A DNA stretch of 33,717 bases. Origin: Nocardiopsis sp. GTDB taxonomy: Bacteria; Actinomycetota; Actinomycetes; Streptosporangiales; Streptosporangiaceae. The stretch covers positions 1-33,717 of the forward strand of contig JAJKHX010000470.1 in assembly GCA_021154785.1 (NCBI GenBank), given 5' to 3'. Position 1 is the first letter of the stretch. Each line of letters begins with the position of its first letter. Under the pieces are notes generated by a model. The model ran no database searches. It was not told the origin of the DNA and worked only from the letters and a program-made list of their open reading frames with translations. This document shows positions 8,448 through 15,579 of the stretch, in pieces. Made by a program: the position numbers and the translations under genes.

Positions 8448-11135
8448 TCAGATCAGCTGGAGCTGGCGGGCCCGGCGGACGGCCTCGCTGCGGTGCGCGG
8501 CCTCCAGCTTGCGGTAGATGTTCCTTAGATGCGTCTTGACGGTGTTGACGGAGATATACATCTCGCTGGCGACTTCGGCGGTGTTCAGCATGCCCGACAC
8601 ATGCACGAGAACTTCCCGCTCGCGTTCGGTGAGCGGCTCGATGACCAGGGCCGGCGGTTCGCCGGAAGCGTGGCCGGGCACCGGGAGCTGGTCGTAGCCC
8701 ACAGCCGGCGCCAGCAGGAGCCGGTGGCTGCCGGCCAGTTCGGGGTCACGCCGGAGCGCCGCCACCAGCCAGCTGCGCTCCAGTACGAACGGCAGCCTGA
8801 GCTGCTCACGTTCAGCGAGCCGCAGCGCGGACGCCAGCGACCGGCGGCCGCGCGCGTCGTCGCCGCGCTGGTAGCTGAGCCGGGCGTCCAAGAACCACGC
8901 CTGGAGCCGGCCCCGGTCCGGTGCCTCGCTATCAGCCGCGAGGGCCGGAGCAAGGGTGCGCTGCGCGGCCTCGTCGTCTCCGGCGACCGCCCGGGCGTCG
9001 GCGAGGCTGACGGTTGCCTCCAGCGAAGTGCCAGCCCGTTCGGCTGCGGTCAGCGCGGCCTGGATATCGCCGGCCGCCGCGAATGCCCGCGACTCGGCCA
9101 GGCTCAGCTGCTGGTCCAGCCAGGCCGGAACGGACCACCCGGACCGAGCCCGGGCGATGATCTGCACGGCTACCGCGGGGCGTCCCTCGGCCAGTGCGCC
9201 GCCCGCGGCGACCAGGTAGGCCGCCGTGCTGGTCAGCTTGTCCGGGCGGACGCCGAGAGCGGCGTCAGCTTGCTTGATGCGGCTACGTGCCTCACGCAGC
9301 TCCCCCCGCTCAAGGTGCGCCCAGGCCAGCGCGACCAGCGGTGCGGGGCTGGGACCGGACGGCTGGTGCTCGCCAGCCAAAGAAACCGCCTGGCCGGCGA
9401 GTTCCGCGGCGCGGCTAATCCGGCCGCGCCACGCCTGCGCCAGCGCCAGCTGCCCGGTGAAATCGGCTCGTTCACCATCCCAGCCGGAAGCGGCCGCGAC
9501 GGTCATCCCCGCCTCGAGGACGCGGACCGCTTCGCCCAGACGACCCGACCACAGTTCGACGGCGGCGCGGCCAGCCAGCACCTGCCGCCTGACCTCCGGA
9601 TGCCGGGCCAGTTTTCCGTCTGGGATCTTACCGAGCATCAGCTCCGCACGGCGGACGGCCGATGCGGCCGCCGCCAGGTCCCCGGTGCGCAGGCAGACGG
9701 TGAACCGGATCACCGCGGCCGCCAGCCGGGCCGGGGCCTCCTCGTCAACGTCAAGGCGTTCCAGCAGGCCGTCGGCGGCATCCAGGGCGGCGGCACACGA
9801 GCCATGCTGGCCGGCGGAAAGCGCCAGCGCCGCCGAAACCATGTAGGGCTGCGGCCGGGTCCAGGCTTCGCCGGATGGCATGCTGGCGAACTCGCCGGTC
9901 AGGCGCTGGTCGTCCCGTGGCTCGATGAGCTCGTCGAAGGCCAGGTCCTCAATGACCATGCATGCGCCCAGCGGCCAGTCGCCAGCCGCAGCGGCGTGCC
10001 GTACCGCGTCGGGAAGCATGCCGTTCCGCTCGTACCACCGGGCGGCGCGCCGGTGCAAAGGGGCTACTCGGTCCGGATGCTCGTATCGCAACCTCAGCCG
10101 GAGCGTCTCGGCGAACAACGTGTGGTAGCGGTACCACCCGGAGCCGATCGGCCGGATCAGCGCGTTGGTGCGCGCCAGGGCCGTCAAGATGCCGGCGGCC
10201 TCATCATCCCCGGTCAGCTCGACGGCGGCCGCGGCGCTGACATGCTCCAGGATGCTCGTGTTCAGCAGGACCTCACGCACTTCAGGCGGCTGGACATTGA
10301 GTACCTCGTCGACCAGGTAACAGGTCAGAGCGCTGCCCTCGGCGATCAGTTCCTTGACGAACAGGTCCGGATCGGGGTAAGTGCTCAGCGATATCGCGGC
10401 CAGGCGCAGGCAGGCCGCCCAGCCTTCGGCGCGCCGGTTCAGGCTCTCCAGCGCGTCCGCGGTGAGCAGGCCGGCGTGCTCGCCCAGCAGCAGGCCGGCC
10501 TCATCGAAGCTGAAGGCGAGGTCACTGGCCCGGATCTCGGTCAGTTGCCCGGCTAGCCGGTACCGGTGCAGCGGCAGCAGCGGGTCCATCCGCGAGGCGA
10601 CCAGGAGCCGCAGGCCGGGCCCCACGTTTCGCAATACGAACTCGAGCTCCTTCAGCACTCCCGGATCGGTCAGCAGGTGAAGGTCATCAAGAACCAGCGT
10701 GACCGGAGGGTCCTGGGCGGCTAGCGCCGCCGTCAACCGCAGCAGGAAGCCGTCATCCGCCACCCTCCCGCGCGGGACGGCCCGCAGCGCCTTCGGAATG
10801 GCGACACCGGCCTGGCGCAACGCCGCCAGGACATAGGACCAGAACACGCCGGGCCGGTTGTCGAACTCGTCCAGTCCGACCCAGGCCACCGCTGCGGGTT
10901 CCACCGCCGCCCACGAGGCCAGGGCCATCGTCTTGCCCGCGCCCGGAGGGCCGGTGACGACGGTAAGCGGGCACCAGCGCGCGCCCTCCGCGATCAGCTT
11001 GGTGATCCGCGGGCGCGGTACCGCCCAGTCCGGCACGTCCGGCAGCGTGATCTTGGATGTCAGGATGGGGTCACCGGCGGACACGGCGGCCCGGCGGCCG
11101 CGGGTCGGCACCTGGTTGGCAGCATGGGTAGTCAT
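8448..11135 (-). CDS. LAL/MalT-like LuxR-family ATP-binding transcriptional regulator (LAL-2)
   Basis: STAND-type regulator of 895 residues, the largest of the three. It has ILTSKITLPDVPDWAVPRPRI at the N-terminus, Walker A TGPPGAGKTMAL, Walker B VTLVLDDLHLL, arm motif WYRYHTLFAETL, a long alanine-rich helical repeat region, and a C-terminal LuxR HTH with TEREREVL and SVNTVKTHLRNIYRKL. The ATG at 11135 is chosen because GGAGG lies 5 nt upstream (complement of 11141-11145). An upstream in-frame start at 11213 lacks such a site. It converges with the 75-aa ORF with zero spacing. A perfect inverted repeat at 11210-11226, 74 nt upstream, may be its control site. Confidence 0.88.
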   Translation of the reverse strand: MTTHAANQVPTRGRRAAVSAGDPILTSKITLPDVPDWAVPRPRITKLIAEGARWCPLTVVTGPPGAGKTMALASWAAVEPAAVAWVGLDEFDNRPGVFWSYVLAALRQAGVAIPKALRAVPRGRVADDGFLLRLTAALAAQDPPVTLVLDDLHLLTDPGVLKELEFVLRNVGPGLRLLVASRMDPLLPLHRYRLAGQLTEIRASDLAFSFDEAGLLLGEHAGLLTADALESLNRRAEGWAACLRLAAISLSTYPDPDLFVKELIAEGSALTCYLVDEVLNVQPPEVREVLLNTSILEHVSAAAAVELTGDDEAAGILTALARTNALIRPIGSGWYRYHTLFAETLRLRLRYEHPDRVAPLHRRAARWYERNGMLPDAVRHAAAAGDWPLGACMVIEDLAFDELIEPRDDQRLTGEFASMPSGEAWTRPQPYMVSAALALSAGQHGSCAAALDAADGLLERLDVDEEAPARLAAAVIRFTVCLRTGDLAAAASAVRRAELMLGKIPDGKLARHPEVRRQVLAGRAAVELWSGRLGEAVRVLEAGMTVAAASGWDGERADFTGQLALAQAWRGRISRAAELAGQAVSLAGEHQPSGPSPAPLVALAWAHLERGELREARSRIKQADAALGVRPDKLTSTAAYLVAAGGALAEGRPAVAVQIIARARSGWSVPAWLDQQLSLAESRAFAAAGDIQAALTAAERAGTSLEATVSLADARAVAGDDEAAQRTLAPALAADSEAPDRGRLQAWFLDARLSYQRGDDARGRRSLASALRLAEREQLRLPFVLERSWLVAALRRDPELAGSHRLLLAPAVGYDQLPVPGHASGEPPALVIEPLTEREREVLVHVSGMLNTAEVASEMYISVNTVKTHLRNIYRKLEAAHRSEAVRRARQLQLI

Positions 11136-11209
11136 CGATGCCTCCGGCCAATCACAGGGAGTGCCTTCACCCCTCACAACCACCCAACGTCGGCCGGTCC
11201 GGACGCGCA

Positions 11210-11226
11210 TCATGCGATCAGCATGA
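11210..11226. promoter_or_regulatory. Perfect inverted repeat TCATGC-N5-GCATGA
   Basis: A 6+5+6 perfect dyad in the gap between LAL-2 and the CMD gene, 74 nt upstream of the LAL-2 ATG. It has the same size and outer bases (TCAT/ATGA) as the recurring element, but G/C in place of C/G at the inner position. Probable operator for LAL-2, perhaps autoregulatory; inference only. Confidence 0.45.
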
Positions 11227-11265
11227 AAGTTGCATTCCCGGCGGAAAACCCAGTAAACCCGGCAG

Positions 11266-11628
11266 TTATAGTGCGAAATCCGTCATGCCGCCGGGCTCCT
11301 CCAGCGCGGCGGCGATGTCGTAGCCGAGCGCGGTCGCCACATCCGGAGCAGCACAGACCACCCGGCCGAGCCCGGCGACCGGGGCGATCACCAGCAGCAC
11401 GTCGGCGATCTCGTCGTCGGTCGCGCCCGCGGCCAGCGCCCGGGCGGTGCTCCACTCCAGGCAGGTCCCTGGTGACCCGATCGCCACGGCCACGGCGAGC
11501 TGGAGCAGCGCGGCGGTCCTGGCGTCCAGGGCCAGCGTCCCGGTCGGACCGAGCCCGAGCCCGGCCTGGTCCGCGACGAAAGCCTCGTCGATCATCGCCA
11601 GCTTGCGCAGCGTGTCCTGAAATCTCAC
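11266..11628 (-). CDS. Carboxymuconolactone decarboxylase/AhpD-like protein
   Basis: All-helical protein of 120 residues related to the CMD/AhpD family. The core LDARTAALLQLAVAVAIG, a single Cys followed by EWSTARALAAGATDDEIADVL and then APVAGLGRVV match CMD helices. AhpD-type enzymes use a CxxC pair with a nearby His for peroxidase activity. Here only one Cys is present in that region, so a thiol-disulfide role is doubtful. The GTG at 11628 has GAGGGG 7 nt upstream and puts the dyad element at the same distance as in other genes; an ATG at 11670 adds 14 residues with a weaker site. It lies between LAL-2 and LAL-3 on the same strand. Confidence 0.75.
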   Translation of the reverse strand: MRFQDTLRKLAMIDEAFVADQAGLGLGPTGTLALDARTAALLQLAVAVAIGSPGTCLEWSTARALAAGATDDEIADVLLVIAPVAGLGRVVCAAPDVATALGYDIAAALEEPGGMTDFAL

Positions 11629-11694
11629 CGTCTCGCCCCTCTGCCTCAGCCCGGCCGTTACGGCCACCATTGCATCGTGCGCGGGGCAGTGGGG

Positions 11695-11714
11695 TCATCC
11701 CGCCGACAGGATGA
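11695..11714 (-). promoter_or_regulatory. Dyad element variant, TCATCC-N8-GGATGA (CMD promoter)
   Basis: A perfect 6+8+6 inverted repeat. It is 66 nt upstream of the GTG start of the CMD gene and just downstream of the LAL-3 stop. The half-site TCATCC equals the left half of the copies before gadB and the PRC-barrel gene. The longer spacer separates it from the N5 class. Confidence 0.5.
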
Positions 11715-11723
11715 AAACGTTTG

Positions 11724-13985
11724 CTAACCCTCGAGCAGGCCCAGTTCCCGGGATCGGGTGACGGCCTGGTGACGTGAGGAGACGCCCACCTTCCGGTAGA
11801 TCGACATGGCCTGGGACTTGACCGTGTGCGGCGACAGGAACATCTCGGCGCCGATCTCCGGAAACGACAGGTGGGTGGCGAGCATGGGCAGCACGCGGAG
11901 CTCGGCGGCGGTCAGTGACGAGGCTCCGGGATAAGCCGGGGAGCGCTCCGCGGTCAGCCGGGCCCGGAGCGCACGGGCCTCGCCGACCAGGGTGCCGAGG
12001 TCCGGCCGCCGCTTGAGTATCTCGTCGATCTCCCGCATCAGAGTCCTGGCGCCAGCCATGTCGGCTAGAGCGAGATGCACCTGAGCGAGCTCGATCCGGG
12101 CCTGGATGGCCAGGTGGGGATGTATGTAGGTCAGGAACGGCCGCAGCCGCTGAGCGCTGACCAGTTCACGCTGCGCCGCCGCGACGTCTCCCCGGTGCCA
12201 GGCAATGCGGGCGTGCACCGCGCAGACGAGCGTCTCCTCGATCCCGGCCCGGTACTCAACGGCGCGGGCCTGGCGGGCGAAGGCTTCGGCCGAGCTCCAC
12301 TCGCCCCGTGCGATGGCCAGTAGCGACCGCTCGCACCACGCGTCGGCCAGGACATCGGGAGCGCCGATATCCGCGCCTTCGCTGATCGCCTCGGCCAGGC
12401 ACACGTCGGCGCCCTGGGGGTCACCGGAAAGAACCATGGCGAGTCCCCGGCAGGTCCCGGCTACCGGCGCCACGATCCCCGCCGCCGCGAACCACTGCAC
12501 CGCCTCGTCGGCGTCGGCCAGCATCTGCTTCACCCCGTGCCGGCACAGCAGGGCCCGGAGCACGGCGGTCCACGCCCTGGTGACAGGGTCATCGGACCCG
12601 GTCCCCCGGTTTTTCCCGCGGTCGACCGCATCGGCCCACCGCTCGGCCTCGGCCGGCCGGCCCACCTGCGCGGCGAGGAGCGAGGCCCACAGCGCGGCCA
12701 TCGGGTGTCCCTCGATGCCGCCGTGACCGTCCAGCCAGCGGAGCCACCGCTGAACGGTACTGAGCCGGGCCCGCCGGAAAGCGGGCAACGCGAGCTTTTC
12801 CACCAGGCGGACGACCTCGCCGACGTCCTCGGCGGCCATGAAGTATTCCAGTGCCTCTTCGGGGCGCCCGTGGTCCAGGCACCAGCCGGCCGCGCGGCGC
12901 CGCAGCACCGGCAGCAGACCGGGCTCGAGCCGTTCCAGTTCGGCCAGTAGCATGTCGCGGAACAGGTGGTGGTAGCGGTACCAGTGGCCGCGCCGGTCCA
13001 GCGGCACCAGCAGCAGGTTGGAGCTGGCCAGCTCGGCCAGGGTCGCGGCGGAGCCGGGCAGTTCGAGGACCGCCTCGCACAGTGCCCCGGACATCTGCTC
13101 CAGTACCGCGGTCCGGGTCAGGAACACCCGGTGCCGCGCCGAGATCCGGGCCAGGAACTCCGCCTCCATGTAGTCGCTCACCAGCCGGTCGTCTCCGCCA
13201 AAGGACACCGCTGCGGACCCGAGCGGGCCGCCTTCCTTCAGGTAGAGCGCGGCCAGGTACAGTCCGGCCGGCCAGCCCTCGGTCCGCTGATGCAGCGTCG
13301 CCAGGTCGGCCTCGCCGAGTCTCACCCCGGCCGCGCGCAGGAGCGCGGCCGCGTCCTCGCGGGTCAGCGACAGCTCGCCGGGGCCGATCTCGAGCAGCCG
13401 CCCCTCGGCGCGCAGCCGCGCAATTCGCAGCGGCGGCTCGGCCCGGCCCGCCAGCACCAGCCGCGACCGGGCCGGCACGTGATCGGCCAGCACCGACAGC
13501 GCGGACCGGCATTCGGTGTTGTGCAGCAGGTGCACGTCATCCAGGACAAGCGCCACGGGCGTGGTCATCGACCAGAATGCCGACCCCAGCCGCGGCACCA
13601 CCGAACCGGGCACCGAACTAGCCCGCGATGCCAGCGCCTCGAACACCCGCTCCCCGACCGGCTGCACCCGGTCCAGTGCCTCGGCCACGTAGCTGAGCAG
13701 GACCTTCGGGTCATTGTCGCGGTCGTCCAGCGAGACCCAGGCGAAAGACTGGCGGTCGAGCCCGGCCCACTGCGACAACAGCGTGGTCTTCCCGTACCCC
13801 GACGGCGCGACCACCGAGACGACCGGACGGACGTCATCTTTAGCCAGCCGGTCGATCAGCGACCGCCGCGGGACCGTCCCGGGGCGCACCACCGGACGGC
13901 GGAGCTTGGATGCCATGAGGTCGAACTGTGCCCGGGTCGCGTGCTGCGCCCGGCCGGGCGTAGCACCCGGGGCGCTGTCCTCCAT
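11724..13985 (-). CDS. LAL/MalT-like LuxR-family ATP-binding transcriptional regulator (LAL-3)
   Basis: STAND-type regulator of 753 residues. The start region (MASKLRRPVVRPGTVPRRSLIDRL) is the MalT-like N-terminus. It has Walker A APSGYGKTTLL, Walker B VALVLDDVHLL, arm motif WYRYHHLFRDML, a helical repeat region, and a C-terminal LuxR HTH (LTAAELRVLPML, then SPHTVKSQAMSIYRKVGV). The ATG at 13985 (MEDSAPG) is used; an in-frame ATG at MASKL is possible. Long upstream in-frame sequence is Arg/Pro-rich and overlaps the permease remnant, so it is rejected. It shares a strand with LAL-2 and the CMD gene. The three LAL paralogs differ strongly, so this is not a recent tandem duplication. Confidence 0.87.
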   Translation of the reverse strand: MEDSAPGATPGRAQHATRAQFDLMASKLRRPVVRPGTVPRRSLIDRLAKDDVRPVVSVVAPSGYGKTTLLSQWAGLDRQSFAWVSLDDRDNDPKVLLSYVAEALDRVQPVGERVFEALASRASSVPGSVVPRLGSAFWSMTTPVALVLDDVHLLHNTECRSALSVLADHVPARSRLVLAGRAEPPLRIARLRAEGRLLEIGPGELSLTREDAAALLRAAGVRLGEADLATLHQRTEGWPAGLYLAALYLKEGGPLGSAAVSFGGDDRLVSDYMEAEFLARISARHRVFLTRTAVLEQMSGALCEAVLELPGSAATLAELASSNLLLVPLDRRGHWYRYHHLFRDMLLAELERLEPGLLPVLRRRAAGWCLDHGRPEEALEYFMAAEDVGEVVRLVEKLALPAFRRARLSTVQRWLRWLDGHGGIEGHPMAALWASLLAAQVGRPAEAERWADAVDRGKNRGTGSDDPVTRAWTAVLRALLCRHGVKQMLADADEAVQWFAAAGIVAPVAGTCRGLAMVLSGDPQGADVCLAEAISEGADIGAPDVLADAWCERSLLAIARGEWSSAEAFARQARAVEYRAGIEETLVCAVHARIAWHRGDVAAAQRELVSAQRLRPFLTYIHPHLAIQARIELAQVHLALADMAGARTLMREIDEILKRRPDLGTLVGEARALRARLTAERSPAYPGASSLTAAELRVLPMLATHLSFPEIGAEMFLSPHTVKSQAMSIYRKVGVSSRHQAVTRSRELGLLEG

Positions 13986-14149
13986 GCTTGAACCGTGTCT
14001 CTCCAAGCGGCCTCCCGCTCCATGCTCTTGCGCGGCAGCTATCACGTCAAGAGAAATAGCGTGCGGCAAGCGGGCGCGGCAGGCGCGCCGGCCTGGACGG
14101 CTTATGCTCTGGCGAGCAGATGCGCGGTGCCGATGAGGAGGTCTGCGCC

Positions 14150-15053
14150 ATGGGCACTGACACCGGGGAGGCGCGTGGCCTGGCCCGCGGGTAGTGGGCT
14201 CCGCCCGGACGATCGCGTTCGGCGCGAGCATCGTAAGCCCGTCCGCTTCGGCGGCGACCGTGCTGGTCCTCGTGATGGCGTACGCCGGCTTCGCGTCCCC
14301 GCTGGTCGTGCTCATCACCTTGGCCGGCTCGGTGTGCGGTGCCCTCGGCATCGGCCAGTTCGCCGGCCGGGTGCCGTCGGCAGGGTGGTCCTACACTTAC
14401 AACAGCCGCGGGCTGGGCCCGGCCGGTAGCGGCCTGACCAGTGCATTCGGATCGCGGCTGGTCGCCAGCACGCTGCACGTGACCATCGACGGGTGGGTCT
14501 TGTTCATCATCATCCTGGCGGTCGCGGTCTCGTCGCCTTTCTCGGCATCACTGCCTCGGCCTCGGCCGACCTTATCCTCGTGGCCGCGGAGATGGCGGTC
14601 ATCGCGGCGCTGGCCATCACCATCGGGGTGAAGATCGGGCCAGCGCGTTACTCGGCGGCGGTATTGTCCCCGCGTCGTCTCCCCACCAGCGGCTCACCGA
14701 CCTCACCGATGCGATGATCTACGGATTCACCGCCTTCGCTGGTTTCGAGGCGGCGGCCGCCCTCGGCGAGGAGGCGAGAATAGCCGCCGCTCGGTGCCGG
14801 CGGGCATCGTCGGCGTCACGGGCATTTCCTACCTGCTGGTGGTCTGCGCGGAGGCGTTCGCCTTCGGACCGCGCGGCGTGGCCGGCTTCACCGGGCCATC
14901 CCGGCGGCCGCCACCGTGGTGTTCCTGTTCCCCCTCTGGGGATCCTCTTCCCAGGTGCCTCCTCTTCCCAGGTGCCTCCTGCCGGTGCGGCGGCCCGCCG
15001 TCTTCCAGGCGCTGGGACGGCGAGCCGCACCGGACGAAGCCAGCCGGCCGTAG
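14150..15053 (+). pseudogene. Decayed APC-family amino-acid permease
   Basis: Fragments of one amino-acid permease appear in order but in different frames. The original start is probably ATG 14150, with GAGGAGG 8 nt upstream. After 14 codons a frameshift leads to TAG at 14192. The next frame, from about 14194, gives GSARTIAFGASIVSPSASAATVL and GWSYTYNSRGLG. A further shift near 14530 gives FLGITASASADLILVAAEMAV. Later pieces are MIYGFTAFAGFEAAAALGEEA, then GVTGISYLLVVCAEAFAFG, then IPAAATVVFLFPLW, ending at TAG 15051-15053. At least four frame changes, an apparent loss of a helix after YNSRGLG and a 17-bp duplication rule out a working protein. It precedes gadB across one gene, so it may once have been a GadC-like exchanger (inference). 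Confidence 0.85.
14945..14978. repeat. 17-bp tandem duplication inside the permease remnant
   Basis: Two perfect adjacent 17-bp copies (14945-14961, 14962-14978). Because 17 is not a multiple of three, the duplication alone shifts frame near the C-terminus of the permease. It looks like a slippage event after, or as part of, gene decay. Confidence 0.85.
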
Positions 15054-15058
15054 ACGTC

Positions 15059-15490
15059 CTAGACCGCGGCCTCGACGTTCTCGCGGCTGCCGTAGGCGCA
15101 CAGCCCGTACAGGGCCACCACGTCCATGGCGATGATGGTCAGGGACCAGAACGGGTAGGCCGGGATGGAGAACATCTGCTCGATGGCATTCAGCCCGACT
15201 ACCGCCACGGCGTACCACCGGGCCAGCTGGTTGCCCACCATGACCCCGCCCCCGGCGATCAGCATCAGGATCGCGAAGATGAGGGTGATCCAGCCCCAGG
15301 TACGCAGGCTGCCGAATACGTAGTGGGCGTTGGCCACGAACACGTGCGAGTTGGCGATCGCCGCGATGCCGTAGATCATGTTCCAGAAGCCGGCCACCAG
15401 CAACAGCACGCCCGCGAACAGGACCAGGCCGTATCCGCGGCCCTCCGCATAGTTGCGGCCCCTGGCTGGCCGCATTGCTGCCGACGTCAT
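15059..15490 (-). CDS. Four-helix membrane protein, DUF7144-like
   Basis: Membrane protein of 143 residues. Four hydrophobic segments are visible: GLVLFAGVLLLVAGFWNMIYG, WGWITLIFAILMLIAGGGVMV, a third around WYAVAVVGLNAIEQM and a last around FWSLTIIAMDVVALYGLCAYG. The end YGSRENVEAAV is typical of actinobacterial proteins annotated as DUF7144; this family call is from memory. Function unknown. The ATG at 15490 has GGGAGG 6 nt upstream. It runs parallel to and downstream of gadB (89 nt apart), but a dyad element right after the gadB stop suggests it also has its own promoter. Its stop lies 5 nt from the end of the decayed permease on the other strand. Confidence 0.75.
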   Translation of the reverse strand: MTSAAMRPARGRNYAEGRGYGLVLFAGVLLLVAGFWNMIYGIAAIANSHVFVANAHYVFGSLRTWGWITLIFAILMLIAGGGVMVGNQLARWYAVAVVGLNAIEQMFSIPAYPFWSLTIIAMDVVALYGLCAYGSRENVEAAV

Positions 15491-15510
15491 TTCTTACCTC
15501 CCTGATCAGG

Positions 15511-15525
15511 GCCGGACTGTCCGGC
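15511..15525. promoter_or_regulatory. Short inverted repeat GCCGGA-CTG-TCCGGC
   Basis: Perfect 6+3+6 dyad 20 nt upstream of the DUF7144-like start, inside its likely leader. It could be an operator or an RNA hairpin near the ribosome site. No known family is recognised. Confidence 0.3.
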
Positions 15526-15560
15526 TGTTACCACGGTGCGTCATGCTCGCGTTCCACGGG

Positions 15561-15577
15561 CCACCCGGAACGGGTGA
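15561..15577 (-). promoter_or_regulatory. Dyad element, TCACCC-N5-GGGTGG (DUF7144 promoter)
   Basis: An inverted repeat with a single mismatch on the gene strand, only 2 nt downstream of the gadB stop. It is 70 nt upstream of the DUF7144-like ATG, the same position as in the other members. It could also act as part of a gadB terminator hairpin, since GTTCC/GGAAC flanks it. Confidence 0.5.
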
Positions 15578-15579
15578 AC

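Noticed and set aside
8529-10556. Long plus-strand open frame of 675 codons
   Set aside because: Exact antisense of LAL-2; product is Arg/Gln/Gly-rich with no motifs, a typical GC-rich shadow frame.
12966-13991. Plus-strand frame of 341 codons
   Set aside because: Antisense of the LAL-3 NTPase region; no recognisable domain.
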